From Oxytricha trifallax (taxonomy: Eukaryota; Ciliophora; Spirotrichea; Sporadotrichida; Oxytrichidae), in NCBI GenBank assembly GCA_000711775.1, contig ARYC01000105.1:62001-126000 (forward strand): a stretch of DNA of 64,000 bases, given 5' to 3'. Of this stretch, positions 11,760-25,449 are shown piece by piece (within the stretch, counting starts at the first letter, position 1; every line of letters begins with the position of its first letter). The notes beneath the pieces were generated by a model. The model was not told the DNA's origin. It did not search any database and was given only the letters and a program-made list of their open reading frames with translations. A program made the translations under genes and the position numbers.

Positions 11760-12890
11760 ATAATTCTCTATATTAAAATATATAAATTCTTTAAAATTTA
11801 ATTTAATTCAAATGTTAAATATATTATTGCCTTCGCAGTTTTAATACTCAAATATAAAAAGTTTATCTTAAATAAGTCTTTTTTTCATTTGGAATTGGAA
11901 CATAAATGTTGTGTAAAATTTTTTTATAAAATTAAATCAGAGTAATAATTACTTTAGATGTTTTTGAAAAGAATGTTTTTTGAAACGACTTTGTCTATAG
12001 AACTCTTTATTCTAGTTGGTTTCCCATTTTTAATTAAAATTAGTAAATCATTAAATTATTTGTTAATTTATTATTTAAAATAATTATTAATTTTTAAAAA
12101 TATATGATAAAAATTATAATATTAGGCTCATTTATCATAAATTTAACAGGTTATAATAGCACTTAAATTTAAGATTAAATAAATACTTTACTAAAGATAT
12201 TTTATAATAATTTCAAAAGGTTTTCTTTTGCTTTGTTAACTTAAGAATAGCTGAAAAACTGGTTAGAGACAAAGTTCCAGAAATTGAATGTGATAGAATT
12301 ACTTTAATGTATTGATTTCGTATCTCCATAATTAGTTTTAAAGCTAAAAACTAATTAACTAACTTAAGATCAAAACATTTAAAAATGATAAACCAATCTG
12401 ATTTTATTAGTTTTTTTATTCATTACATTCATTTTATATGAGAGTATTTCCACAACCAAATATCTGCATTACTTTCCTTATTTGTATCTATTTAAGATTT
12501 CGTTACATATTTGGTATCTATTCATTATTTTCACTATTTTTTAAGGCTTTTATTTTTATTTAATTGAATAAAGTGATTTAATTCATCTCAATTTTTTCCA
12601 CAGTAATAATTATTAATTCTCATTAAGGTAAGTCTCATGAATATACTCCTACTCATTAATGAGAAATGATATCCCTTTTTAAATTATGTCAATAGTCAAA
12701 CATTATACCATTTTTTTGGTTTTTAATTGAAAATAAGTTTTTAGAAGACTTTAAAATTATCGTATTTTCGATAAATTTATTCAATTCTACAGCTTAGGCT
12801 GTAATACTTTGGTAATACTCGATAAAATTATGGAGTTTATGTATAATTTTGAATATTTCTTTAGTTTTAAATTAAAAAGATGGCAAGTTA
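11760..12890. other. AT-rich noncoding stretch
   Basis: No supported coding block, repeat or structural RNA seen. Confidence 0.45.
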
Positions 12891-14330
12891 TAATGCACTA
12901 ATTACTAAAATGGTAAAGACGCTATAAGTGAAATAATCATCTATGGAAACACTTTATACTCTAAAAGATATATACCATCCACGACATATTATAAGAATAA
13001 AGTCTTAAATCATTATGATATAGTAGATCTAGTAAAAAGTGGTCCTCAGAAGATGAATGAAAGGCGTCTTGACTACTAAAAGATTATTTCATTACAAATA
13101 TTTGAACTTTCTTATGACTCTAGACCAATACAGTAAAATGCAATTCTAAATTATGACATATAAGTTAAGTAACATTTCAATAGAGTGTTAAAACTGAAGA
13201 TTCTCACTCATAAAATCAGAATTAACGAGATTAACTAGAAGAACCTATCCAATTTTCATTGTAGGTAAATGAAAAAAACTAGTCCAAAAAGAAAAGAAGG
13301 AAATGGAAGCTTTTGGAAAACCAGTTAAGAAATAAATTTAAACAAGAAATGGACATCTTTAGAATAACTTTTACAAGGGCAGGTCCAGTCCAGAAAAGGA
13401 GCAAGATTATACAGTAAAGCCATATAATGATGTTGTTAAATCCATACTCTCTCGTTTCTCATTACAAAGTAAAAAATAAAAGAAGAAATATAATTATTAA
13501 AATAAGTTTAACGTTTAAATTCAGAAAATGTATAAATAAAAATAGTAAATTAATTTAATTTAATAAAAATAAAAAACAAAGATGACAAAAATCTAATAGT
13601 GTCAAAGAAATTACAAAAGCTCCCAAAGTTAAAATAAAACCCTGAGAAGGAAAATTAACTATTGAAGCCTAGTCTCTTCTTACAAAGTTTAATTGATGCA
13701 GACCCACATTCAAAACAAAGGAAAATCGAGTACTAAACTGGCAAAAAAAGAAGAAAAATAGAAGTTAAAATGATAATGAAGTAAATTGACAAATAGATAA
13801 CTTGCTAAAGGTTCAAATAGTTTAAAATAAAGTTCTAGCTTTCTTCAATTTAAATTATAAAAATTAAATTGTTAAATACCAAATCATACGCTCTAAAATT
13901 CATTTATAATGATATCATCAAAAAAGGATTAGTAGATAATGGTTAAGATGTTAAATAGCAAAAATCTTTAGAAATGACTAACATATCCACAAAGATGGAA
14001 GTTCGTTGCAAACCTAATGTTTATATAAAACAAGCATAGAAATGAATTCAAATGAAGAGTATAAATTAGGCAAACTAGAATTGTACTTTATGATAAAAAC
14101 AAGTTAGAGATGAAGATGAAGAGTGTTACGTGAAAATATGCCTAGAATGTACAGCAAATCTGCTAAAAACGACAAGCTAATACAGAATATGAGAAAATTC
14201 AGCAAATTAACACAAACCTAGAGTTCACAAAAAAATACAAAGGTAAAATGTCTTGGACATACTCAAAATTGTAAGATAACGATTTAATTTTGCAACATGA
14301 TTATAAAAAGAAATTGAGGAAAATAAGAAC
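12890..14330 (+). pseudogene. Plus-strand coding-like fragments, frame broken
   Basis: A purine-rich stretch reads as protein in successive plus-strand frames. Examples are MNERRLDYQKIISLQIFELS near 13,055 and DEDEECYVKICLECTANLLK near 14,115, the latter with a C-x4-C-x2-C pattern (cysteines at DEEC, KIC and LEC). Open pieces are separated by frame changes and AT-rich joins. This could be several MDS of one gene separated by short IES, or a decayed gene. No family is recognised, and limits are approximate. Confidence 0.4.
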
Positions 14331-14339
14331 TTAAAACAT

Positions 14340-15890
14340 TAAGTTTAAAGGAGAGAATGAAACCTATGCAACTAGTTAGTTACATATACTTGTAAGAATC
14401 CAAAGTGCACTAAAAATATACTAGATACTAATATTTATAAGCTTAATGATATAGTATTAGAGAATGGTAAAGGACATTAAGCTTAACGCCCTAGATCAAT
14501 GATGGACAGAATAACAGGATAATGTTAAGCAAAGCACGATAAGAGAAAGGTATTGCAAAATTAAAACTAGATCCAGACTAGAGCATTGAGATAAAAAACG
14601 ATTTTGGAGAAGATGATTTGGATATTTATGAAAAATAATAGGAAATTAAATTTAAAGTGGAAAAGTAACATAAACAAGAAGAAAAATTATATATTGGAAA
14701 GCTTTATTATCGATGAACAAGTTCTTCAAATTTATCACCAATTTATAGCTTTTTTCAATGCAATTCCTCGTTTTTTATATTTTTTTTATCTTTACAGTAT
14801 TTTAAAAAACTTATAAGTAAATATGAAAGTGACCAGAGAAAACATACGAAGTAGAGAAAGACCACATGAGTCTTACCCAAAGCAATCGGTAAACGTGCGC
14901 AGTGTGAAACTATTCAGTCAAGTAAATGAGGCAACTTTCTCTTGGACTGATGAAACTGGATCGCCAAAAGTTAAAGTATGAATATCTGATTATCTATATC
15001 TGCCTGGTTTAAGCACCAGTATTAATTTTTGTATAGGGGATTAAATATTATAATAATTCAAGTTAATATAAAATTTCTAGATTTATTTTATGTAACTTGC
15101 CAATTTTTTTTAATAACCTACAGCCATTATAACTTTACACTTAAATTATTGATTATTTATAATAAATAATCAATTTCACATTATATTATGATATATATAT
15201 TATGACGACATAATGGCAATAATCTATAAATGATCCTGATGATAAGTAAGGAAGACAATTGAAAAATTTCCTCAATGATTTAGTTTAAATAATTATTATG
15301 ATAATAATAAATACGACGTGTACAATAAAACGAATGTATTGTTATGTATGTGAAACAATTGCTCACCTGCACAATAATTTAATTAATTTCAAACTTAGCT
15401 TTAAATATTTCTTTGATATGAGTTATTAGGATTTTGTTTACTTCAAGTAAGTATTTTCAGGAAAGAATTATAGCTTTTAAATAAAATTAATTTGTATCTC
15501 TTAGCTTCTATATATATAAAGGACTTACGTATTCCAATAAGGGTATCGAACGATGAATAAAGATCATATCAAAACTATTCATTACTTCTTTCATAACGCC
15601 TTGAAATCAAATAATGAAGAATAAATTAGTGACTTAATTAGAGTTATTTTTATTTTAAAATGGTCTTAGGAAAGAAACATTTCAATGTATTAAAAATTTT
15701 AATTTCAATAAATTTTATTATCTTTAAATGTAATTATAGGGATAAAATTGTAAGTAAATAACAGGCGAAATATTTTTTTTAAAAAGCGCTTTTAATTACT
15801 AAATTTCAGACAAGGACTGAAATACCAAATCATTAAAAATGGGAATTGAAACTATATACTAGATGTTTTTGAAAAATTAAAAGACTGTGA
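14340..15890. other. Mixed AT-rich stretch
   Basis: Mostly AT-rich. A short plus-strand reading around 14,820-14,970 (ending near ATLSWTDETGSPKVKV) looks codon-like and may be a small MDS. Otherwise nothing is supported. Confidence 0.4.
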
Positions 15891-15899
15891 TAAAAAAAA

Positions 15900-16210
15900 A
15901 AAATCTGTAAAAAATCAATAAGAAGATTGCACTTTTCCAAAACCTGAGTGGCCAAAAATTCTCCACAGCCACTAGGATTTTAGGTGCACCAATTATTCTT
16001 ACTTAATTAATTGTTTTTGAGACCTCTGCAGTTGAATCCGAATGGAAGAATCTTTAAAGATGAGCGAGATAGATTTCTGGATTTTGCCAATGGAATTATT
16101 TAAATTTTATTATTGGACTTGATTTTAGTTATATCTTCCCAGTGCCCCAACACGAAATGTAGTATTTGTTCAAGAGTTTTACCTTAATGATAGGCAAGTC
16201 AAATAGCTCA
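15900..16210 (+). other. Small plus-strand coding blocks
   Basis: Two short blocks stand out from the AT-rich surroundings. One reads LNPNGRIFKDERDRFLDFAN (about 16,030-16,100). Another reads SSQCPNTKCSICSRV (about 16,137-16,180), with a C-x4-C-x2-C pattern. They are probably MDS of an unidentified gene, separated by a short AT-rich piece. Confidence 0.4.
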
Positions 16211-16219
16211 TAAATATCT

Positions 16220-17580
16220 ATGATTTAATATATAGTTTAAACAGTGATAATTATTGATGAAATTTTAAATAATTCTATTACAATAATTTCTTATTCCAAA
16301 CATTTTGTATAATTGCATCAAATATACCAATATTTTCAAAAATTTATTGAATATTTTCTTGATGTTTACAATTAATACATAATTATAAATTATTGAAAAT
16401 TATTTAAAATGAATTCAAACTTCCTTATAATATTTTATCAAAGAGATCTTTGAATTGACATATTATTATAAAATCTTGAAATCGATAAATATTTGAGAGT
16501 TTTATAAATAATGGCACATAATATTATATTATATCATAGAATTTTCTTAAATTAATCGGATTTAAAATAAAAGCTATTTTTAATTCCGATTATTTCTTAA
16601 TGCTTATTTTTTGGAAATATGACATATTTTGATTTAAAACAAAATTATTTTAATATAATTAGAGAATTACATCCGAATCTGCTTTTAAACTTTTTTTAGA
16701 TATAAAGTTCTTTTATATTTGTTCATATTTATATTTACTGGAGTTGAAATTAACTATAAATAGAAATCATAGAATCCTTATATTTAAATATTAACTAGTT
16801 ATTTTTTATATTTACTCTATCAATACAATCAAAACACCATTATCTATTACACTTTTCTTTCTGCATAACTGTAATTTTATAAGAATTTAAATAAGATATG
16901 TTTGAATTTTAAGAACTCTTAAAATCTTAAAACTTGAGAGGATCAAGCCAAAAAAAGCCATTAACGTACATAGTACTTAATATAAAAAGAAATGATCTTT
17001 AATCACTCTGGATTTTTGAATTTCGATTTCTATTTAATTCATTTTGATTGAAGTGATGGGAGAATAAGAAGAAAATAAATATTTTATAAAACTAATCCAA
17101 GTGTAGTTTTAGTTAATTCCTGCTGTCAAATATGTTGTAATATTGCAAAATTATATAAAATATATAATTTTGTCTTTAACAATTCACTACTTGCAGTTTT
17201 TCATCCATATATATATATTAAATGTTTTAAACGTTTGTTAATAAAGTTTAAATAATTTGTAATGATGCAAGTTCTTTTGCATTCTTATAATTATATTAAA
17301 GTAAATGAAAATTAAATAAATAATTTCTAATAAAATAATTATAAAAGAGTAAAATCAATTGTATAAGGTAAATTGCTAAATTTTTAATAAATTAAGAATC
17401 AATTAGTATAAGTTAATTAAATCATTATTAATTTAATCTTTTTAAAAAATTTGGGTTTTGAAGGGTTCGAACCCATGTTAAAAAATTATAAATCTGTAGT
17501 TGTTACCATCTAATATCTACTCAATAATTAGTGTTTTATTAGCATTTATCTTTATATATATGTTAAGATTAAATTTAAGA
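16220..17580. other. AT-rich noncoding stretch
   Basis: Nothing supported. A 12-bp palindrome GGGTTCGAACCC near 17,464 resembles a tRNA T-loop, but no cloverleaf can be built around it. Confidence 0.45.
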
Positions 17581-17599
17581 GATAATTTAAGATTTCGTA

Positions 17600-17870
17600 A
17601 TTGTACTCGTAGAAAATCAAAATAGAACTTTTGAAAATCTCAATATCTAAGAGGAAATTTATCTAAGAATTCCAATTAAAAACAGTAGAATATCTCATAA
17701 TACTAAAGATAATTCACTCTTCAACAAGCAGAAAGCAGAATATTGAAGAATAAAAAAAAGACATAGGAAGACAAAAATTATAAAAGAGAAATACTGTAAA
17801 CTTAGAATTTATATCAGAGAGATCCTCGCTCACAAAACCAGAAACTAATAAAATATTTAATAATAGATTT
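17600..17870 (+). other. Plus-strand coding-like block
   Basis: Reads VENQNRTFENLNIQEEIYLR and, after a frame change near 17,735, a Lys/Gln-rich part ending RDPRSQNQK. Flanked on both sides by AT-rich DNA. Probably one or two MDS of an unknown gene. Confidence 0.38.
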
Positions 17871-17879
17871 TTAGTTTTA

Positions 17880-19780
17880 AATTTATAATGATTTGTGAAT
17901 TTATGATAATCTTATACATCTCTCTATTTCTGTAACTTTATATTAACTCCTTATTTTTTCATAAATTTTATCAATGGGGTTTTAATTTAAATCAATAAAT
18001 TAAATCAAATGTGGCTTTATAATTGCAATTAATAATTAAAACCTAAATATCATTATATATCTCTAAATTATTGTAAAACTCTTTCACATACAAGAAAGTC
18101 TTAATCGAAAATATTCATCTATTTCTATCTTAAAGGAACGTTTGTTATTTGTTCTTCCTCAACACTTGTATACATTGATTGTCTTATTTTTATGTTCTCC
18201 ACTACCCCAAACTAACTTTGAGCATTCCATAATTTTTAATGTAAAATTATTGTATAAATAATAAAAGTTCTAGTTTTAATTACCTACAGCATTTTTCCAG
18301 ATGTTATAATGGTAAAATCAAATAAGGATAAGCAAATAAATTATAAAATATTTATCAATAAAATCAAATTGTACTTTAGATTAAAGTCTATGAAATAGTG
18401 TTTGATCCCTTCATTTTTCTGCATATTAGAAATAAGTTTACTATAATTCACATTTAGCTGTATTTTATCGTTGCTTTGGTTTATTAAAGAAACTTTTTTA
18501 ATACCTTTGACTATTAAATCCTATATTTTGACTATCTAAAACATCTTAAGATCTCGAATGATGATCTAAAAATATATCCCTGTATTTATGAAATTTCACA
18601 CTGCAATACTCCTAACTCCTACTTGATTCATTTTATAATTATCCTTTGAAGATTATTAATTTTAAATATTAGCATCCAAATGCGTAACTACTTTTAATTA
18701 TTAATGACACACTATATATAAAACCATATAACGATATGTATCATATTTTAATAAATAATTAATTTGAGATATAATTGAGAAGCTATCCAAATTTAGCAGT
18801 ACAGCTGTTATTAACTTAAAAGATATTCATAATATCAACACTTAATCTAAGCCAATTTTTTTAATGTTTTGAGAAAAAAAAACAATTGAATAGCAAAACC
18901 TTCCTTTTAAATAAACTTAAAATGTTGTAAATTACTTATATTGAAATTCAATTGATAAAAACTATTAGATTATCATAATTAATAATTAACTTTAATTACA
19001 TAAATAAGTAAATACAATCAATATTATTGTTAATTCAATACATTATTATGATAATCATTAGTGTGCAGTTGCTCAATTTAAGATTCCAAACTGAAATTGA
19101 AAATAAGGTCTTATTGAGCTATTATAGGTAAGTTAAAATTTTTATAATTTTTCAAATAAAGCTAGATCTGATATTTCCTTTATTTGATGAGTATTTGCTT
19201 TAATAGTTGTGATATATTTTTTAATATTCTTTATGGCAATATTTATAAATTTCTTTAATTAAAAGAAAAATATCTACATAAAAATTAAATTCTTTGGATT
19301 AAATTATCATTTATTTGAATTCTATTGAATGTTTTTTTTTATTGCAATTGATAAAATAAAGTGCATTAACTAATTCTATATTAATAACTAGTATATTCAA
19401 TGCACTTTTCTTTTTATTGATGTAAAGGTGGAAAGTTTTCTTCCATAATACATAATTATATCTTCAGAAATATTATTAATATATTATTATGAGAGTGCCA
19501 TTAATATGCTAAAGATCTTCTAGATCTCACCTTTTCATTCATACATAATTATTTATCTATATTTTTGATTGCAATTTCTTTTATCAATTTTAATATCATC
19601 TTCCCTCACGATTAATAAGACAAGTGTAAAAAGAGAGGTAACTATATAAGTTATGTGCACTAACTATTATTACATTAAGAATTTCAAGATTAAGATAAAA
19701 TCCTATCAATTAATACCCGCTGAATAATTAATTAAAGCAATATGATGAGAATAACTCAACATACTTTACCTATCTTTAGT
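17880..19780. other. AT-rich noncoding stretch
   Basis: No supported feature. Confidence 0.45.
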
Positions 19781-19799
19781 TATAGTTACAGCAACTCTA

Positions 19800-20927
19800 C
19801 TATAACCTATGATTGATTAAAGCTAAAAACAAATCAATTGCTCCACAGCAAATACATTTAAGCCAAGAAAATAATTCAGGTAATACAGTTATCACCATAT
19901 TTATATTATTTATATATTTTTAGACAGAAAATAAAACACCTTAGATGATTTGTTCACACCTTAAAATTAAATAATAAAATAAAGCTGAATTAGAAAAGAG
20001 TAAACTTTCAAAAAGCATTCCGATGAGATTGAGTCAAAATGGAAAATAGTCTAAGAATAAATATAAGTTATAATTTAGAAAAACATGTCCATAAATTATT
20101 ATAATTAAAATCAGAATAAAGAAATCTAAGAAATGCATAGTGATAAATATATTTTTACTATCTTAGAGAAACAACAGAAGTGGCTCTCCTTGCAAATAAT
20201 ATAATTTAAACTTGATACCTAATTAAATTAGCATTTACGCAGTAAAAATTATTGCACTTTTTATAAGAAAAATAATAATTTGAGTTTTTATAGTTATTTT
20301 AATAATACAAATTAGAGTAAGACAAAAAAATATCGTATTTAAGGCATGAATTAACTTAAAAGCAATTTGACATCAGAGAGACAGCAATTTTAATTTATTT
20401 AGATTTCATCAATTATTTCTATTAATTTGAACACAATGGTATATTGATTAGCAATTTTATACACATTAGCATGCTAATGTAAGTTAATATTATTACAATG
20501 CATCAATCAGGTGATTCATAGTTGCTTATTGTAGATAATAACTTTGATGTACCCGTAAAACAGTCGGTAGTAGCAAGAATCTTATCAAAACATTGGAGCT
20601 AACCCATAGAGTTGTGTTTTGGTTGAATCAAATGTCGAATAAAAGAGAAGCATATTCAACAAAACTTCAAATAACTCCAACAGCATACTTATTTTTAAAC
20701 AGTTTATTAGTACATTACTTATAAAGATACAACAAATCGTCGCTTAAAGTCTTTAAATCTGATATTCAATCACACTCTTTCATATTTTATAGGACATGAT
20801 ATAAAATTAAGAACAATTAAAAGAAAGATAAATATAAACAAAGAAAAAGAAAAAGGTCAAATCAAAATAGCCAAAAGATGATGACTTAGTTTGCTGGAAC
20901 TTAATGTCGATTTCATAACTTAAGGGT
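19800..20927 (+). other. Cluster of plus-strand coding blocks (interrupted gene)
   Basis: Codon-like blocks alternate with AT-rich DNA. Block near 19,820-19,880 reads KQINCSTANTFKPRKQF. Block near 19,982-20,080 reads AELEKSKLSKSIPMRLSQNG. Block near 20,545-20,800 is the longest, with LELTHRVVFWLNQMSNKREA and then TPTAYLFLNSLLVHYLQRYN. A last block ends DDDLVCWNLMSISQLK just before a GTAAGT at about 20,926. Order and strand are consistent, so this is likely one unscrambled germline gene cut by IES. The family is not recognised. Confidence 0.45.
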
Positions 20928-21042
20928 AAGTCGTTTATATATAGATTATAATCGCTACAATTATAGGCATATTGAGTACATGATATGAATAAATTATAAT
21001 TTTTATTATAATTATAATTACTTATTATTTATAAACTTATTA

Positions 21043-21457
21043 TTGTAGGAATACAATTGAAATTGAGAAATTATAATTAAATTAATAAATATTAAATCAA
21101 ATTAGTGGCAGTTAAAGTTGCCCAATTTAAACTATCTTGGGCTCATTCGATAGAGAATTTAAAATTAGCTGGACTTTATAATTGGCGGTACTATTTTATC
21201 TCATCCCTGGACCGAAAAAACTCAACTTTAAATAAACTCATCTAAATTCATTAAATTATACCCTCACATTAAACTAGCGTTATCTCGCTCCAGGGATGAG
21301 ATAAAATGGTACCGCCAATTATAAAGTCCAGCTAATTTTAATTTCTCTATCGAATGAGCCCGAGGTAGTTTAAATTGGCCAACTTTAACTGCCACTAATT
21401 TGATTTAATATTTATTAATTTAATTATAATTTCTCAATTTCAATTGTATTCCTACAA
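21043..21457. mobile_element. Palindromic MITE, copy 2 (415 bp, TA-flanked)
   Basis: Same family and same length as the copy at 7,923. It starts TTGTAGGAATACAATTG, ends with its complement, and TA flanks both ends (21,041-21,042 and 21,458-21,459). Arms are nearly perfect inverted repeats but have diverged from copy 1 mostly in parallel on both arms, which suggests arm-to-arm correction. It lies about 115 bp after the last coding block of the preceding locus. Confidence 0.88.
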
Positions 21458-21459
21458 TA

Positions 21460-22840
21460 TTACCTTGTATCTTTTTTAAACTTTAAAGTTTTTTAATAAA
21501 AAATGATTAATTAATCAATAATATTAAATTCAAAGATTATTTCTTACTTTAAATAACTTTAATAATTAAGTCAGTTACCTTGATATTTAATGAAGTGATT
21601 ATTATTTGTTTAACTTTTTCTCAAATTTAAAAAATGTTAGAATTTGAGGGATTATTTCTTATTCAGACTGCCTTTCTATGATTAAAAAGTACTTTGCTCC
21701 CAAATTTTTATCAAAAATTTTGATCCTCTAAACTTAGTTCATTTACATCTTTAAAATGCCAAAAATAATATCTATTTAAATAAAGAAGAACATAAATTCA
21801 ATAAATGTAAAATTTATAGGACCATTTAAATGGAAGCTAGATTCATTTTAGCATTATTGATTGTCTACAAATAGCTTGTATTTTAGTTTTCTTCAGGTTA
21901 TTTGAATTTTAGAATGATTAGTCACTGTTTTACCTTGATCAAACATTTTCAATTTAGTTGTTGCGTTTTAAAAGACTAAGGAATTTAAATTTAATAATAC
22001 AAAATTAAATAATTTAGGAGATTAATAAAATAATACGCATTAGACATTTCTATAAATAGACTAGTTGAAATTGATATATAACTGTTTAATAATTTAAAAT
22101 TCATGTTATTAAATGAGTTTCAATGTGTAGTGAAATCCTTCAAGGTTTTAGCCGTTTTCGATGTTCAACTTTCTAAGCGCAAATTTAATTTTCTTTCTAG
22201 TATTTTAGTGTGCAGATTCCATTTTAATTGTCTTTAAAAAAAATGATGTTATTCATGATTCTCGAGTACATCTAAGTGTAGAGTTAACACAATAATTTTA
22301 TTTTACTGAAGATATAATTTTCGATACTGTAGAATAGTTCACTACACTTATGCTCAATTCTAAATTATGCAAGGCATTTTTGAATTATGTTGGCTGAAAG
22401 TATTCTTTTTATCTCATTTTTTACTTCCACTTTTCTCTGAAAGTGCTCATTGTGTGATTAAGATGCTATCCTTCATCTTTGAACCTTCATCAAGTCTTCC
22501 TTTTCATCCAAAAAGTTTCAATCACTTTCATTAAATTAAAAATATTTGAGGATTTTGACTGACTTGAAATTATCGACAATAAACAAGTTGATTATTGCAA
22601 CATACTCTCTAGAAAATCTAAAAATTAGTAAATGATTATGGCACCAATAAAATCTAAGTTCTAAAAACGAAAGGAGTCGGGAGTTGATAGAGATATAATT
22701 GGTCTAAGCGTTTCGAGATTTTGAAGCATATTTATAATTCTAGCACTTTTTAAGAAATCTCACCAAGCGATTTTAGCACATTTCTTTTGTCTTAGTATTT
22801 GCTTAACTTAGTTGTTTTCAATTCATGCTGATTTTTCAAA
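21460..22840. other. AT-rich stretch with weak minus-strand open parts
   Basis: Mostly noncoding. From about 22,130 the composition becomes less AT-rich and short minus-strand readings occur, but none is long enough to support a gene. Confidence 0.35.
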
Positions 22841-22849
22841 AAGGACTCT

Positions 22850-23080
22850 GGTTTTTCCTCTAATGTTTGTATGAATACATCTTAGTTGAAGAAGAAGGGC
22901 TAAAGTGATTCCTGATCACAGTAACTAGATTCACGTTGAATATATACTTTTTTCTTGTAAATCTGAGCTGATTTCCTGAGCCACCGAAAAACTGTTTCAA
23001 TATTTGCTCGATTCGATAATTTATGGGTTATTTACTGAAATCTTAATCTTCACTGTGAATTCTTTAGCAATACTTGAAAA
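22850..23080 (-). other. Minus-strand coding block, unrecognised
   Basis: A clean minus-strand frame of about 70 codons includes INYRIEQILKQFFGGSGNQL and KKYIFNVNLVTVIRNHFSPS, ending at a TGA near 22,850. Looks like one exon or MDS of a larger gene or a decayed transposon gene. No family recognised. Confidence 0.4.
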
Positions 23081-23084
23081 GGCT

Positions 23085-23910
23085 CAATTTATAGTGTAAT
23101 TGAACTATGTAAGCGATTTAAAAATTGTTAAATCCATTACTTTATTTCAGTCAATGCACCTAAATAAAATATACTATGTTAAACGTAATAACACTAAAAA
23201 ATGTTCCTTACTCATATAGCTGTTATTGCTTGTGGGAAAAGCTAAATTTACTATTGCATTTACCAAACCAACTTTACACATAGCAGATATTACCAACAAC
23301 AGTCATTCTTTTAGTTTATCATTATATGTAGCAGTTGTTCTGTAGTACTCTTGAAATTTTGACACATTTAAAAGCACTATGGTAAATTTATAATCAGCTT
23401 CTTCTTTTATTTTCGTTAACTTCTTATTATTTATATAATGGGGACTCGATATAATTCACTTTAAAACTCTGCAATTGAAGTGATGATTCTATATTTCCCT
23501 ATGGATAAACTGGTTTCGAATAGTACCTAACCATTACTTAATTCAAAAGCTGTCAAAAGATTAATAGTTGATCCATGATTGCTTTAATAATACTTTGAAT
23601 TAATTATGCATTAATTTTAGGTACAATAATAATAATAATAATATTGGTCCAATCTCCACACATGAACGAGCAGAAGATCTCAGAATCAGACTCTAAGTAA
23701 GAAGCAAGGGATCAGGAGAAAAGTGAATAAGGGGAGGCTAGAGCCAAAGGAAAGGAAGGTTAGAAGAATTTTAATGAGGAAGAAGGTACAGAAATCCAAG
23801 GACAAAAGGAGTGAAAGCAAGAAATGTAAAGAATTACATTTCGCATTATATTGCACTGTTCATTAATTGTGCATTTTATTTTACCTTAAGTTATTATCAA
23901 TCTTATCTAA
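23085..23910. other. AT-rich spacer with a purine-rich patch
   Basis: AT-rich, with AT trinucleotide runs near 23,625-23,645. Between about 23,650 and 23,835 lies a purine-rich, low-pyrimidine patch reading Lys/Glu/Gln/Arg-rich in a plus frame. It may be low complexity rather than coding. Confidence 0.35.
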
Positions 23911-23919
23911 TAATGATAA

Positions 23920-25440
23920 TAGTAAAAAAAATAATAATAATAGTAAAAATAATAATAATAATAATATGATCACATTGAGGTCTCTGGGGACTCCCGATCT
24001 GTAATGCATGTTAGCATGTAAGGGACGCACCCTTTTATATGTTTATGCAAAGTTATATATAAGATTAATCAATAATCTTCCCAATCGTCTCACTGCTGTC
24101 TTCTAGGTGAATTAAATGACTCTACCAGTTTTAGTCATTGTTTGTTTTAGGTGTCTAATATGTTATGTATCCAGGTTCACCTCCTTCAAATCGTTAATTT
24201 TATATAATTGCTTGCCTTACATAAGTGAGAACCCTTATGAAATCTTAGTGGAGTTCTTTATATATTTCTTTGTTTGGATTGAATTAATAGCTGTCATTTT
24301 CGTATACTAGTATAGCATCTACTAAATTGGTTATATGGGTCTCTTGGTATACACCTAACTTTCCCCTGACTTTATGCTAAATGTGTCTTCTTAGGAAGAG
24401 GAGTGTTTTGAGATTTTTTTATTCTATTGTGAACAGTTTTTTCTTGGCTTCCAAGTTTTTTGAGAAAGTGTAAATACTTTTGTAATTATTAAAATGAGTT
24501 TGTTCCAAGCTTTTGTTTGCAATTTTGTAACTCTTCTTGATTCAAATCAATGGTAAATTTAGTTTTGTTCACTTAGAAGGAAAGGATTTGTTCTAGTGCT
24601 GGGCTTTAGGGCACAAACAACTTGAGTTGTTATTTTTCTTAGAGTCTTACTGATGTTGGCTATATTTATGTAACTTGTTGTTTCGGTTCTTCTTTAGTTT
24701 CTTTTTGGTTGCTCATTATAATTTCTGGGATTATTGTTTGTTATTATTAATGAAATTCTGTTTTTTTTATGTCAAGGATTAGGTGTTTGTTTGTTATTTG
24801 TTAACTTCTTTAGCAATCTACCTTAATGCATTCTCTATTGTGTTGGTAGTGTATAATGTTTTATGGTCTTTAGAGTCAATATATATAAGCAATATGTTTT
24901 ATTAAATATGTTATTTATATTAAATAGTTTAAGGTATTGTGACTTTATTAGTCAGAATCTGATTTGTTGTTCCGATCAGAAATTTTTCTGATCGGAATGA
25001 TACCGATCTGTGACATATTCCCTTAATTGGGGTACTTTAATAGGTCTGAGTCCTTTTCCTAGTCTCTTGTATATAAATTGTCAGACTTGTCTGAAAAGAA
25101 CTCATTCATATAGAGTGCCAACTTATGTGCTTCTTTTGAGATTTTTGTGGTTTTTAGCAGGAGCTGTAGTGTTTATCAATCTTTTTGTTTCCATCTTGTT
25201 AGGAAGTTGGTAACTTGCCCTGTGACAACTTGTTATGAGCTTGACTCTTTCCTTAAAAAGACTTAGAATGTTTTGAAGCTGAGTAGTAAATACCAAGTTT
25301 TAAGTATGAACGATCTTTCTCTTTTGCTGAGTCTACTTTTGATCCCCGAGTTTTGGACTTTTCAATATATGAGTTAGTTCGCCTTTAACGAAATAAGTAC
25401 CATAGGTTAGGAATAATATAACCTTGCAAGGGGGGCAGCA
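23920..25440 (-). mobile_element. LINE-like unit with (ATT)n tail, minus strand
   Basis: On the minus strand the unit ends CCTCAATGTGATCATATT followed by (ATT)n at 23,925-23,965, the same end as the unit at 10.9 kb. The last ~110 codons are open and protein-like (for example NPNKEIYKELHQDFIRVLTY, LEDSSETIGKIIDQSYI). A short palindrome with TTTCTGATCGGAA lies near 24,970-24,995. No RT motif is visible, so the 5' part is lost or decayed. Assignment rests on the tail and the shared end. Confidence 0.45.
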
Positions 25441-25449
25441 AAGTTAGTT

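Noticed and set aside
17455-17530. Possible tRNA gene around GGGTTCGAACCC
   Set aside because: The T-loop-like palindrome is present, but no acceptor stem, D-arm or anticodon stem pairs on either strand.
23625-23970. CRISPR-like or satellite array from AAT repeats
   Set aside because: These are simple trinucleotide runs and retroelement tails, without spacer-repeat order.
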